Made by a program: the position numbers and the translations under genes
Shown: one piece after another, positions 34,884-43,999 of the stretch
Layout of the letters: each line of letters opens with the position of its first letter
How positions within the stretch are numbered: position 1 is the first letter of the stretch
Assembly (NCBI GenBank): GCA_016234535.1
Contig: JACRBH010000025.1
Location: forward strand, 1 to 64,000
Direction of reading: 5' to 3'
Source of the DNA: Chloroflexota bacterium
Lineage (GTDB): Bacteria > Chloroflexota > Anaerolineae > Anaerolineales > Villigracilaceae
DNA: 64,000 nt
The notes under the pieces: generated by a model
What the model was told of the DNA's origin: nothing
Seen by the model: only the letters and a program-made list of their open reading frames with translations
Database searches by the model: none

Positions 34884-35624
34884 ATGAAATGGATATGGAC
34901 TCTCACAGCAATTCTGATTCTGCTGACGGGCTGTCAAAACGCCCCGCCAACACCCTCTATTACTAAAACCAACTCTGTGACACCCACAGCTTCACCCACG
35001 TCAGACTCAAGTCTTTTCCTGACTCAGTACGTATTTCCCACATCCATTGATCCGACAAAACGATATATGTTTTACTTGCACGGCAAGATCATTGAAGATC
35101 AAGGAATTCCAGCAGTCAGCCCGGATTATGGTGAGTATAAGTATGAGGCGATTTTAGAGGAACTTGCTGGTTTTGGCTTCACAGTTATCAGCGAGCAAAG
35201 GCCAAAGAACGCAGATGGGATGAAATATGCTGAGCGGGTCGCTTGGCAGGTCACAGAGCTGCTGAACGCAGGAGTCCCAGGCGAAAACATTATGGTCGTT
35301 GGCGCATCAAAAGGCGCGTGGATCACTATTGCGATCGCTAATTTTCTCGCGAACAAAAAACTGAACTTTGTCCTGATGGGAACCTGTGACCCTGAAACCA
35401 CCCAGCTCTTTATGCAACAAAATACGTTTCTATACGGAAACGTTCTGACTATCCGGGACTCTGTGGATGAATTTGCTGGTTCGTGCCAGAAATTGTTTGT
35501 TTTCTCCGAGGGGAAGATCGCGCGCCATGAAGAAATTGTGCTCCATATTGGCACGGGTCACGGCATTCTCTACAGCCCATTGGATGAATGGGTGCTTCCC
35601 ATTATCCGATGGGCTGACCAATAA
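34884..35624 (+). CDS. Alpha/beta-hydrolase-like lipoprotein
   Basis: 246 residues. Lipobox LLTGC, Pro/Thr linker, then an alpha/beta-hydrolase-like core: YMFYLHGKI (oxyanion HG), VVGASKGAW (nucleophile elbow G-x-S-x-G), FVLMGTCDPE, and late HIGTGHGILY with a possible catalytic His. Probably a surface-anchored esterase-like protein. The start region repeats that of the lipoprotein gene at 28988 (32 of 34 bases). Confidence 0.72.
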   Translation: MKWIWTLTAILILLTGCQNAPPTPSITKTNSVTPTASPTSDSSLFLTQYVFPTSIDPTKRYMFYLHGKIIEDQGIPAVSPDYGEYKYEAILEELAGFGFTVISEQRPKNADGMKYAERVAWQVTELLNAGVPGENIMVVGASKGAWITIAIANFLANKKLNFVLMGTCDPETTQLFMQQNTFLYGNVLTIRDSVDEFAGSCQKLFVFSEGKIARHEEIVLHIGTGHGILYSPLDEWVLPIIRWADQ

Positions 35625-35674
35625 ACAGGTCAACCATAACGAATTCACCGGTTAAAAATATTAGGAGAATTAAT

Positions 35675-36529
35675 ATGAAGCCGCTTCAACGCTTCGGCAT
35701 ATTCCTGTTCTTCCTCGCCTGCGGACTGTTGGTCTTCCTCGTCTTCAGTTATTACTTTCCCCTCTTCGAACGATCAGCAGACATCATTGGGCGAATCATC
35801 ACAGGGATTGTGTTCCTCGCTGCTTCGCTGTTCGCGCGGCACAGTGAACGCTTCAACAAATACTGGATGATTCTCTTTGCCTTTTTCACTGCCCTAACCG
35901 CCATCAGTGTTGACTTCTATTTCAGTCTCAGCAAATTGATTATTCCCGCATTAAATATAGTGTGGGACTCCCCCACTGGCTGGGCAATCGAGAAATTGGA
36001 AAGTTCCCTGCTAAGCATCGTTATTGTTCTGACGATTACCCGACTCACAGGTCAAAGGATAGAGTCGCTTTATATTAGGAGAGGCAGCTTACAGGTAGGC
36101 TTGATCGTGGGTTTCATCGCACTTGCTGCGATGATTGCAACCGTCATCCCAGTCGCGGAGATGTTTTTCAAAGGTGAAAACCTGACATGGGCGCGCATCC
36201 TGAATTGGGCGCCGTGGATATTGATCTTCGTGCTGGCGAATGCGTCCAATGAAGAACTTCTTTTTCGCGGTTTGTTCATCGGAAAGATGGAACCGTTCTT
36301 TGGAAAATTCGCCGCGAACATCCTCACAACTATTCCGTTCGTGTTGATGCACTCGTTTACAAGTTACTCATTGGATAATTTCGTATTTCTCGCATTACAG
36401 CTTCTGCCGCTTTCACTGGCCTGGTGCTGGCTCATGCAAAAATCGAACAATATCTGGGGTTCCATCCTGTTTCATGCGGCAATGGATATTCCCATCGTCG
36501 CCGGTATCTTTTCAGCCAATTCATTTTAA
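35675..36529 (+). CDS. CPBP family intramembrane glutamic endopeptidase
   Basis: 284 residues, about eight membrane segments. All catalytic motifs are present: NEELLFRG (EExxxR), FVLMHSF (FxxxH) and HAAMD (HxxxD) in the C-terminal half. Relatives cleave prenylated proteins or process bacteriocins and anti-sigma factors. AGGAG precedes the ATG. Neighbours are the lipoprotein hydrolase and an Eis-like acetyltransferase, which may be co-transcribed (gap 14 bases). Confidence 0.88.
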   Translation: MKPLQRFGIFLFFLACGLLVFLVFSYYFPLFERSADIIGRIITGIVFLAASLFARHSERFNKYWMILFAFFTALTAISVDFYFSLSKLIIPALNIVWDSPTGWAIEKLESSLLSIVIVLTITRLTGQRIESLYIRRGSLQVGLIVGFIALAAMIATVIPVAEMFFKGENLTWARILNWAPWILIFVLANASNEELLFRGLFIGKMEPFFGKFAANILTTIPFVLMHSFTSYSLDNFVFLALQLLPLSLAWCWLMQKSNNIWGSILFHAAMDIPIVAGIFSANSF

Positions 36530-36543
36530 GACAAGGAGAAATC

Positions 36544-37728
36544 ATGACAGACATTTCAATTCGTCCGTTGGATGGTGAAGAGCGTTTGGATGTTCACTAC
36601 AATCACGGCATGTATGCCTTCCGCGCATCGCCCCCTTTTCAGGATAAAGAGGAGTGGGCAAAGATTGTGCGGGAGCGTAAAGGAGTCACCTGCCACGCCC
36701 TGTTCGAAGATGGATATGCGGTTGCGAGCGCAGCCAGTACTTCCATGACTCAAAATGTGCGCGGCAAACTCTTCCCAGCCAGTGGCGTGTGGGGCGTTGC
36801 GACTCTGCCTGCTGCGCGCCGCAAAGGGTATTCCAAACAAGTTTTGTCGAGTCTGCTGTCGGCTGGGAAAGAGGCGGGGGAAATTTTTTCAAACCTGTAT
36901 CCATTCCGCGAATCATTCTATGAGCGGCTGGGCTATGTCACTCATCCGCTGCCGATCATTGCGCGATTTTCACCATCAGCATTGGCGCCGCTTCTGGGAA
37001 AGGATTTTGTTGGGGAAGTGGAATTGAAGCTCATTGGCGACGCATTTGAAACCTATCGTGAATATCTGACGAAGATGCGCCTGCATACACATGGCATGGC
37101 GTTCTTTGATGTCGGCGACAAGATGGTTGCCCAGCAAAATAAATTGTGGGTTGCGCTGGCAAAAGTGGACGGCGAAATTGAAGGCTTGATGCTCTACAAC
37201 CTTCAAGGTGAGGAAGTCACAAAATTCAATTTCTGCGCGTATCGCTTTTACTCCAAGACAGGCCGCGGTAGATACCTTTTGCTGGAGTGGATCGCACGTC
37301 ACATCGATCAGGCTGATCGCGTGGAAATCTGGCTTCCGCCTTATGAACATCCCGAGACATGGCTGGCTGATATTCAAGTAAAAACCGAGTCGCAGGTCCG
37401 CGCGCCGATGAGCCGCGTATTGGATGTGGCAAATATCGGCGGTGTGGAAGTTGGCGATGGGAATTTCTCCGCGCACGTCAGTGATCCCATTTGCCCATTC
37501 AATGATGGCAAGTGGAAATTTGAATCGGTGGATGGCAGGCTGCAAGTTTCAAAGGCAGAGGATTCTGATTGCGAACTGACCATTCAAGGATTAACTGCAT
37601 TGATCTTTGGAACGCACGATCCGCAGGATTTTCCTTTGCGTGGTTGGGGTAATCCAATACCAGAGATTCAAACTGTTATGCGCGGGATGTTCCCGAAGCT
37701 ATGTCCATTCCTGCATGAAAATTTTTAG
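36544..37728 (+). CDS. Eis-like GNAT N-acetyltransferase with SCP2-type C-terminal domain
   Basis: 394 residues, three-part Eis architecture. N-terminal GNAT with SGVWGVATLPAARRKGYSKQ and FSNLYPFRESFYERLGY, a second GNAT-like middle part, then a sterol-carrier-like domain with LTIQGLTALIFG and a C-terminal carboxylate HENF. The exposed C-terminus acts as general base in Eis. Members acetylate aminoglycosides or protein lysines. AAGGAG precedes ATG 36544. Confidence 0.87.
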   Translation: MTDISIRPLDGEERLDVHYNHGMYAFRASPPFQDKEEWAKIVRERKGVTCHALFEDGYAVASAASTSMTQNVRGKLFPASGVWGVATLPAARRKGYSKQVLSSLLSAGKEAGEIFSNLYPFRESFYERLGYVTHPLPIIARFSPSALAPLLGKDFVGEVELKLIGDAFETYREYLTKMRLHTHGMAFFDVGDKMVAQQNKLWVALAKVDGEIEGLMLYNLQGEEVTKFNFCAYRFYSKTGRGRYLLLEWIARHIDQADRVEIWLPPYEHPETWLADIQVKTESQVRAPMSRVLDVANIGGVEVGDGNFSAHVSDPICPFNDGKWKFESVDGRLQVSKAEDSDCELTIQGLTALIFGTHDPQDFPLRGWGNPIPEIQTVMRGMFPKLCPFLHENF

Positions 37729-37767
37729 AATCATGCGCAGGTTTTTCGAATTGCACATGGAGGAACA

Positions 37768-38727
37768 ATGAACATCCGTACTACTACCCCAGACGATTAT
37801 CAGGAAATTATTGATGTTCATAATAGCCTGCGCATCGTCTGGCCGGAACGCCCTCGAACCCCGCAGGCATGGGCTGAAGTAGACCGGCACCGCAGTTCCA
37901 AATGCAGGTATCAGAGATGGGTTGCTGTTGAAAACGGTCATGTGGTTGGTTTCGCGTCTTACGATCAATGCCCCTGGAGCTACCCTCCGCAGAGTTTTTA
38001 TGTTAATGTCGAAGTTTCCCCGGCGTATCAATACAACGGCATTGGTTCAGCGTTATACGACCAGGTAATGGTGGGATTGCAAACGTTCAATCCGCCTGCT
38101 TTGCGTGCAGATGCTTTTGCAAACCTGCCGCAGGGTTTCTCCTTTCTACGGAAACGCGGTTTTTATGAAGCCTTTCGTGAAACGCCTGTCCAGTTGGATG
38201 TCAATGCTTTTGACCCGAGCCCTTATGCGGGTCTGGAACCAAAATTAAAAGCCGAGGGGATGCTTATCAGAACCTTGCGCGAACTGGAGTCTGATCCAGA
38301 CCGCGACCGGAAGGTCTACGACTTGTATTGGGAGGCCAACGAGGATGTCCCGCACGAAGGCGACTCGTCCGAGAAACCTGTTTTCGATGAGTGGCTGGCA
38401 TGGGGATTAAATGACCCATCCATTCTGCATGACGCATATTTCATCGCCTTACGCGGAGATGAGTATATCGGTTTGCGCGAAATGGCAAAATACCCGGATA
38501 GTGACATGTTGCTGGGCAGCCTGCTCGGTGTCCGCCGGGAATATCGCAACCGTGGGATTGGTCTCGCCATGCAGTTGCGCGGCATCTCCTACGCCAGAAA
38601 AAATGGTTATCCAGTATTGAAGACTTGTACTGCCATCCAGAACCGCCCCATGCAGGCGCTTTTCAATAAGCTGGGCTATGTCCGCGACCCAGAGTGGCAG
38701 CAATGCCAAAAAGATATTAAGTCATGA
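37768..38727 (+). CDS. Two-domain GNAT N-acetyltransferase
   Basis: 319 residues with two GNAT repeats: VNVEVSPAYQYNGIGSAL with LRKRGFYEAF (first), and LLGVRREYRNRGIGLAMQ with ALFNKLGYVRD (second). Both acetyl-CoA loops look complete. TGGAGG precedes the ATG. Substrate unknown. It is the fifth acetyltransferase gene in 7.5 kb. Confidence 0.87.
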   Translation: MNIRTTTPDDYQEIIDVHNSLRIVWPERPRTPQAWAEVDRHRSSKCRYQRWVAVENGHVVGFASYDQCPWSYPPQSFYVNVEVSPAYQYNGIGSALYDQVMVGLQTFNPPALRADAFANLPQGFSFLRKRGFYEAFRETPVQLDVNAFDPSPYAGLEPKLKAEGMLIRTLRELESDPDRDRKVYDLYWEANEDVPHEGDSSEKPVFDEWLAWGLNDPSILHDAYFIALRGDEYIGLREMAKYPDSDMLLGSLLGVRREYRNRGIGLAMQLRGISYARKNGYPVLKTCTAIQNRPMQALFNKLGYVRDPEWQQCQKDIKS

Positions 38728-38743
38728 ACCTGCGAAAAAGCAT

Positions 38744-39115
38744 ATGACCAAGAAACTGATCATCACGCTCATCGCCCTATTTGTTGGCGCACTTCACTTC
38801 ATCACAGGTGAAAATTATCAGGGACCGTTCCCAATTTTTGTTAATGGTTACTTGATAGATATTCTATTGCCGATGACGTTGTGTTTGTTGATGAGCCTTT
38901 TCCAAAATAAATTGTTTCACTCTTCCATTTTTCGTGCCTGCGCGGTGTTTGGTTTTGGCTGTGTTGTGGAAGCATCCCAATATTTTGACTATCCTATCTT
39001 TGGCAGCACTTTCGATCCGCTTGACATTCTCGCATACGCAAGCGGCGTGTTGCTTGGAATATTGCTTGATCTGGTTTTGCTTCCTCGGTTAATTCCGCTT
39101 TGGCTGGAGCAATAA
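38744..39115 (+). CDS. DUF2809-like small membrane protein
   Basis: 123 residues with four hydrophobic segments. Near the C-terminus EASQYFDYPIFGSTFDPLDI resembles the conserved end of DUF2809 proteins (E-x-x-Q and DPxDI). Function unknown. ATG 38744 lies 16 bases after the acetyltransferase stop and is preceded by GCGAAAAAG only, a weak ribosome site. It is followed by a 164-base gap containing the promoter of the next regulator. Confidence 0.65.
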   Translation: MTKKLIITLIALFVGALHFITGENYQGPFPIFVNGYLIDILLPMTLCLLMSLFQNKLFHSSIFRACAVFGFGCVVEASQYFDYPIFGSTFDPLDILAYASGVLLGILLDLVLLPRLIPLWLEQ

Positions 39116-39242
39116 AAAACTCTCACGACTCTTTGATTTAGGACATTCATCATCAATGGCTTCTCGTTTGCCCGTCCGAATCCATGCTTTGATCTGTCTT
39201 GCGTTGGCATGACAACTCTGGCGATTTCGCTTATCTGGGGAG

Positions 39243-39273
39243 TTGCCAAATTTTGAGATGTTAGTCTTATAAT
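39243..39273 (+). promoter_or_regulatory. Putative promoter giving a leaderless regulator mRNA
   Basis: TTGCCA (39243-39248) and a consensus TATAAT (39268-39273), spacing 19. Six bases then the ATG at 39280, exactly where transcription should begin. No Shine-Dalgarno sequence is present. Confidence 0.55.
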
Positions 39274-39279
39274 GGCTCC

Positions 39280-42033
39280 ATGCCCGCACCAATTTTAGCC
39301 ACCAAACTTTATGTCCCCCCACCTCGGGCTAAAATTGTCCTCCGTCCCCGCCTGATCGAACGGATGAACGAGGGTCTCTCTTCATGTCGTAAACTTACTC
39401 TCATTTCTGCCTCCGCCGGCTTTGGGAAAACCACGTTGGTCAGCGAATGGATAGCAAGTTGCGGACAACTGGTCGCTTGGCTGTCGCTGGATGAAGGAGA
39501 CAACGATCCCACACGCTTTCTGACTTATCTAGTCAGTGCTTTGCAGACAATCGCGCCAAATGTTGGAGCAGGGGTATTGGGCGTGCTCGAATCTCCTCAG
39601 CCACCACCAACCGAATCGATTCTGACAGCCTTGCTCAATGAAATTACCACCATCCCGCACAATTTCATCCTCATCCTTGACGACTATCACATTATTGATT
39701 CCAAACCAGTAGACAACGCACTCGCCTTTCTGATTGAGCATCTGCCGCCACAGATGTACCTGGTCGTCACCACCCGTGAAGATCCACAACTTCCCCTTGC
39801 CCGCCTGCGCGCCCGCGGCCAACTGACTGAACTGCGTGCTGCTGATTTGCGTTTTACCCCATCCGAAGCTGCTGAATTTCTTAACCAGGTGATGAGCCTG
39901 CAACTCTCCGCAGAAGATATCGCCGCACTGGAAGCCCGCACCGAAGGCTGGATCACCGGTCTGCAACTAGCCGCCCTGGCTTTGCAAGGGTCACTTTCCA
40001 TGCAGGGACGCCCGGACACTTCCCGCTTCATCCAATCCTTCACTGGCAGCCACCGTTTTGTGCTGGACTACCTTGTCGAAGAAGTGCTGCAGCGACAGCC
40101 GGAACACATCCGCAGTTTTTTGTTACAAACCTCCATTCTCGACAGGTTAAGTGGTCCTCTCTGCGATGCTGTCACTGGACAGGCAGGCAGCTCGGGCATA
40201 CTGGAAACCCTGGAGCGGGGCAACCTGTTCATTATTCCGCTCGATGACCAGCGCCAGTGGTACCGTTATCACCATCTTTTCGCAGAGGTTCTCCTCGCGC
40301 ACGCGCTGGAGGAACAGCCCGGTCAAATCCCGCTCTTGCACGAGCGGGCAAGTGTCTGGTATGAACAAAACAACTTGCCAGCCGAGGCAATCCGCCATGC
40401 GCTGACCGCTAGGGATTTCGAGCACGCCGCAGGGCTGATTGAAAAGACATACCCGGCAATGGACGCCAGTTTCCAGTACGCCGCCTGGCTGGGCTGGGCA
40501 AGAAAACTGCCGGACGAAGTAGTGCGTGCCCGGCCGGTGCTGAGCGTTGACTATGCCAGGGCGTTATCGGATAGCGGCGAATTTGATGCTAGCATGTCCT
40601 GGCTGCAGGAAGCTGAACAACGGCTGGAAAGCTCAGCAGAGGGGATGGTCGTGGCGGACGAAGCGCAGTTTCGCAGCCTGCCGGCCATGATTGCCCTGGC
40701 TCATTCCTACCATACCCAGGTTCAAGGTGATATCGAAGGTACGGTGAAGTACGCCGAGCTGGCGCTTGAACTCAGCCCTGAAGAAGACCATTACCTTCAC
40801 ATTCACGCTATGGCAGTCGTAACTGTGGGAATGGCTTACTGGTCGCGCGGCGATCTGGATGGTGCCCAAAGGGCATTATCTGTTTGGATAAACTATTGTC
40901 AGAAGGTGGGCAACATCTTTTTTGCCCTCGCCACCGGCGGCTACCTGGCAGAAATCATCGCTGCCCAGGGGTGCCTGCGCGAAGCAGAAAGAACCTACAA
41001 GCAGGCCATTCAGCTTGCCTCAACGCATGACCAGGTACGCCACGTAACTGCCAATTTATATTTGGGGTTGGGTCTGCTGTATCACGAGCAGGGCGATCAG
41101 CAATCCGCCGCCCAGTACCTGCACAAAAGCGGGGAATTGGGTGAGCAGGCTTTAATTGATTGGCCCTACCGCTGGCGATTAGCCCAAGCCCGATTGAAAG
41201 AGGCTGAGGGAGACCTGAAGACTGCGCTTGACCTTTTGGATGAGGCTAGGCGTTTGTATGTCAGGAGTACCGTGCCAGATTTCCATCCCATTGATGCATT
41301 GAAAGCGAGGGTGTATCTCCGGCAGGGTCGGTTGAGCGAAGCCCTGGCTTGGGCGCGTGAGCGCAGCCTGTCTGTGGATGACGATCTCAGCTACCTGGAT
41401 GAGTTTGTCCATGTCACGCTTGCCCGGATACTCATCGCCCCGCATCAAAACGACCTGCTAGCTGGTTCCATTCATCAGGCATTCGCTTTGCTGGAGCGCC
41501 TCCTGCAAGCGGCAGAAGCAGGCCGAAGGATGGGTAGCGTGATCGAAATCCTGGTGGTGCAAGCACTCGCATTCCAGGCAAAGGGTAATGGCTCCCAGGC
41601 TCTCGCGTTACTGGAGCGTGCTTTGGCACTGGCCGAACCGGAGGGTTATGTCCGCATCTTTGTGGATGAGGGCGAAGCGATGCGATTGTTGATTGCTGAT
41701 TTTCGATTGAAAATTAATAAACTATCACCCCAAGATGCTCATCCGCTATGCGGGTATGTGGAGCGACTCCTGGCGGCTTTTCCACAGCCACGCGAAGCCA
41801 ATCCAAAATCTGAAATCCAAAATCTGAAATCCGAAATCATTGAGCCATTGAGCGAGCGTGAACTGGAAGTGCTTCGGCTACTCCGAACCGAATTGAACGG
41901 CCCGGAGATTGCCAGCAAACTGATCGTGTCCCTGAACACCTTGCGCACCCACACCAAAAACATTTTCAATAAGCTTGGGGTAAATAATCGACGGGCGGCT
42001 GTCCGTCGCGCAGAAGAGCTTAATTTATTCTAA
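39280..42033 (+). CDS. LuxR family MalT-like (LAL) ATPase regulator
   Basis: 917 residues. PILATKLYVPPPRAKIVLRP start, Walker A SASAGFGKTT (43-52), Walker B FILILDDYHII, long TPR-like region about 350-800, and a C-terminal LuxR HTH (LSERELEVLRLLRTELNG). Before the HTH is an unusual linker made of repetitive DNA: a 14-bp tandem repeat at 41803-41830 encodes PKSEIQNLKSEI. Paralogous to the regulator at 25569. The next gene carries the same small domain that follows that regulator. It probably controls the dehydrogenase/membrane-protein cluster downstream. Confidence 0.93.
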   Translation: MPAPILATKLYVPPPRAKIVLRPRLIERMNEGLSSCRKLTLISASAGFGKTTLVSEWIASCGQLVAWLSLDEGDNDPTRFLTYLVSALQTIAPNVGAGVLGVLESPQPPPTESILTALLNEITTIPHNFILILDDYHIIDSKPVDNALAFLIEHLPPQMYLVVTTREDPQLPLARLRARGQLTELRAADLRFTPSEAAEFLNQVMSLQLSAEDIAALEARTEGWITGLQLAALALQGSLSMQGRPDTSRFIQSFTGSHRFVLDYLVEEVLQRQPEHIRSFLLQTSILDRLSGPLCDAVTGQAGSSGILETLERGNLFIIPLDDQRQWYRYHHLFAEVLLAHALEEQPGQIPLLHERASVWYEQNNLPAEAIRHALTARDFEHAAGLIEKTYPAMDASFQYAAWLGWARKLPDEVVRARPVLSVDYARALSDSGEFDASMSWLQEAEQRLESSAEGMVVADEAQFRSLPAMIALAHSYHTQVQGDIEGTVKYAELALELSPEEDHYLHIHAMAVVTVGMAYWSRGDLDGAQRALSVWINYCQKVGNIFFALATGGYLAEIIAAQGCLREAERTYKQAIQLASTHDQVRHVTANLYLGLGLLYHEQGDQQSAAQYLHKSGELGEQALIDWPYRWRLAQARLKEAEGDLKTALDLLDEARRLYVRSTVPDFHPIDALKARVYLRQGRLSEALAWARERSLSVDDDLSYLDEFVHVTLARILIAPHQNDLLAGSIHQAFALLERLLQAAEAGRRMGSVIEILVVQALAFQAKGNGSQALALLERALALAEPEGYVRIFVDEGEAMRLLIADFRLKINKLSPQDAHPLCGYVERLLAAFPQPREANPKSEIQNLKSEIIEPLSERELEVLRLLRTELNGPEIASKLIVSLNTLRTHTKNIFNKLGVNNRRAAVRRAEELNLF

Positions 42034-42054
42034 AAAACAGAATTGAACAAACCC

Positions 42055-42098
42055 AGCCCTGACAGGAGTCCAAATCACCTGTCAGGGCTTTTTATTTT
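42055..42098 (+). terminator. Rho-independent terminator
   Basis: AGCCCTGACAGG (42055-42066) pairs exactly with CCTGTCAGGGCT (42078-42089), followed by TTTTATTTT. It ends the LAL regulator transcript. Confidence 0.9.
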
Positions 42099-42328
42099 CC
42101 TCACAAGTTCCAGATAATACAGAGTACTGCGTAAATATCTAAACCAGAAGCACCGATTTTGCCCTGCTTTTGTCGAAATCCAGTTTAGAGATTTATGCAA
42201 TGAGCAGTAAATCACAACCTCAATCACCACATGATGTGATGACGTCTCACCACGTTCCCTTGTATCCTTGGGTCGAAGCAAAGAACGAAGCCAGCGCTTT
42301 TGAAATCCATCTGGTCAAGAGGCACAGA

Positions 42329-43009
42329 ATGAGTGAAACACCTACACCAATAAAAGCCCATCCCGAGCCTGAACTTTACGAAATCCGCGTCAGGGGACAC
42401 CTGGATGTGCGCTGGGCTAACCAGTTTGAAGGCCTGACCATCACGCTGGAAGAGAACGGCGACACGCTTTTAACTGGTCCGGTAATTGATCAAGCCGCGT
42501 TGCATGGCTTGCTCAAAAAAGTACGTGATTTAGGAATGCCATTGGTCTCAGTCAATCAGGTTCAGTTCGATGAAACGAATCAAGATCATTCAAAACAAGG
42601 AGAAACAAAAATGAATTCAATTAAAAAGATAGATACGAAAGTTTTGCTCTCGACCCTATGGATCGTGGTCATGATCAATATGCTGAAAGCGGACATACTT
42701 TCGCTGTTCATCCCTGGCGTGACAGATGAATTGGCGAAATTCTCCGCGAGCGCCGGCGCATCCATTCCCCAATTGATGTTGATCGGTGCGGTGATGGGAA
42801 ATCTCGCCATTGCCATGATCATTCTGTCCCGCGTGTTGAAGTACGGAATCAATCGCTGGGTCAATATCATTGTGGGCATCTTCACCATTGCCTATATCTG
42901 GGGCGGCGCGGCGTCATATCCCCACTACATTTTCATCGCCACGGTCGAGACCCTCTGCCTGCTGCTGATCATCGGGTTTGCATGGACCTGGCGCAACGTC
43001 GAAGCCTGA
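42329..43009 (+). CDS. Fusion of LAL-associated small domain with DUF6326 membrane protein
   Basis: 226 residues. Residues 1-90 are the small domain seen at 28344 (YEIRVRGHLDVRWANQFEGL). Residues 95-226 are a four-segment membrane protein of DUF6326 type (KKIDTKVLLSTLWIVVMINM, RWVNIIVGI). The junction contains AAGGAG and an in-frame ATG at 42611, exactly a normal gene start, and no stop lies between. So two genes seem to have become one frame, or the membrane protein is also made separately. I chose ATG 42329 (AGAGG upstream); earlier starts at 42200 and 42170 are open. Confidence 0.7.
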   Translation: MSETPTPIKAHPEPELYEIRVRGHLDVRWANQFEGLTITLEENGDTLLTGPVIDQAALHGLLKKVRDLGMPLVSVNQVQFDETNQDHSKQGETKMNSIKKIDTKVLLSTLWIVVMINMLKADILSLFIPGVTDELAKFSASAGASIPQLMLIGAVMGNLAIAMIILSRVLKYGINRWVNIIVGIFTIAYIWGGAASYPHYIFIATVETLCLLLIIGFAWTWRNVEA

Positions 43010-43031
43010 TAAAACGAATAGGAGAAAACTC

Positions 43032-43988
43032 ATGAAAGCGATTGTTCAGAACGATTACGGTTCACCCGATGTTCTCAAACTGGCCGAGGTCGCCCAGCCA
43101 GCGATGAAAGACGATCAGGTATTGGTTCGCGTCAAGGCTGTTTCCATCAATGCCGGGGATGTGTTTGCCATGCGGGGCAATCCATGGCCGATCCGCTTTA
43201 TAGCCGGGTTTCCCAAGCCCAAAAACTATATTATCGGCTGTGACATGGCTGGGGTGGTCGAGGCGGCCGGTTCCAGTGTGACGCAGTTCCGTCCCGGTGA
43301 CGAGGTGTATGCCGCCTGCAGCGGCGCGCTTGCCGAATATGTGAGCGTGGCTGAGGATAAACTGGCGCTCAAACCTGCCAATCTCACCTTCGAGCAAGCC
43401 GCAGCCATCCCGACCGGTGCGATCACCGCCCTGAAAGGCTTGCGCGAGGTCGGCAAGTTACAACGGGGTCAAAAGGTGTTGATCAACGGGGCTTCGGGAG
43501 GGGTGGGTACATTTGCCGTGCAAATCGCCAAAGCGCTCGGAGCCGAAGTGACCGGCGTATGCAGCGCTCGTAATATGGATATGGTGCGTTCCCTTGGCGC
43601 GGATGATGTCGTGGATTACACCCGAAAGGACTTCACCCAAAATGGGCGGCGCTACGACCTCATCCTGGACAATGTTGCCAGCCATTCATTTTCAGGCCTG
43701 ATGCGAGTTCTCACCCCGCAGGGACTGATCGTTCCCAACAGCGGTCACAGCGGCATGGGATACGTGTTCAAGGCGTTTTTGCTCTCGCCGTTCCTGCGCC
43801 AACTGGGGAGCATGTATTTCGCTCTGCCGAATGGCAAAGACCTGACGCAATTAAAGGAATGGATCGAAACTGGGCAGGTCAAGCCCGTTATTGAACGAAC
43901 CTACCCGCTGCGCGAGACCCCCGAGGCATTCCGCTACCTGGACAAAGAGCACGCCCGCGGCAAAGTGGTCATCACGGTGACAGAATGA
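43032..43988 (+). CDS. Zinc-independent MDR NAD(P)-dependent alcohol dehydrogenase/quinone oxidoreductase
   Basis: 318 residues of the zeta-crystallin-like branch. GroES-type N-terminal domain without zinc ligands, then the nucleotide-binding motif LINGASGGVGTFAVQIAKAL (about 155-174). It reduces quinones or enals with NAD(P)H. GGAGAAAAC precedes the ATG. The stop overlaps an ATG four bases earlier, but the next gene more likely begins at 44000. Paralogous to 47846, with the same opening MKAIV. Confidence 0.9.
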   Translation: MKAIVQNDYGSPDVLKLAEVAQPAMKDDQVLVRVKAVSINAGDVFAMRGNPWPIRFIAGFPKPKNYIIGCDMAGVVEAAGSSVTQFRPGDEVYAACSGALAEYVSVAEDKLALKPANLTFEQAAAIPTGAITALKGLREVGKLQRGQKVLINGASGGVGTFAVQIAKALGAEVTGVCSARNMDMVRSLGADDVVDYTRKDFTQNGRRYDLILDNVASHSFSGLMRVLTPQGLIVPNSGHSGMGYVFKAFLLSPFLRQLGSMYFALPNGKDLTQLKEWIETGQVKPVIERTYPLRETPEAFRYLDKEHARGKVVITVTE

Positions 43989-43999
43989 AGGAGAGAACA

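Noticed and set aside
35675..36529. Abortive-infection defence gene
   Set aside because: CPBP proteases were once called Abi, but no other defence gene is nearby and the motifs only support a protease.
31239..38727. Integron cassette array for the acetyltransferase cluster
   Set aside because: Gaps between these genes are mostly 2-50 bases with ribosome sites and no attC-like structures.
41803..41830. CRISPR-like tandem repeats
   Set aside because: Only two 14-bp units with no spacers, inside a coding region.
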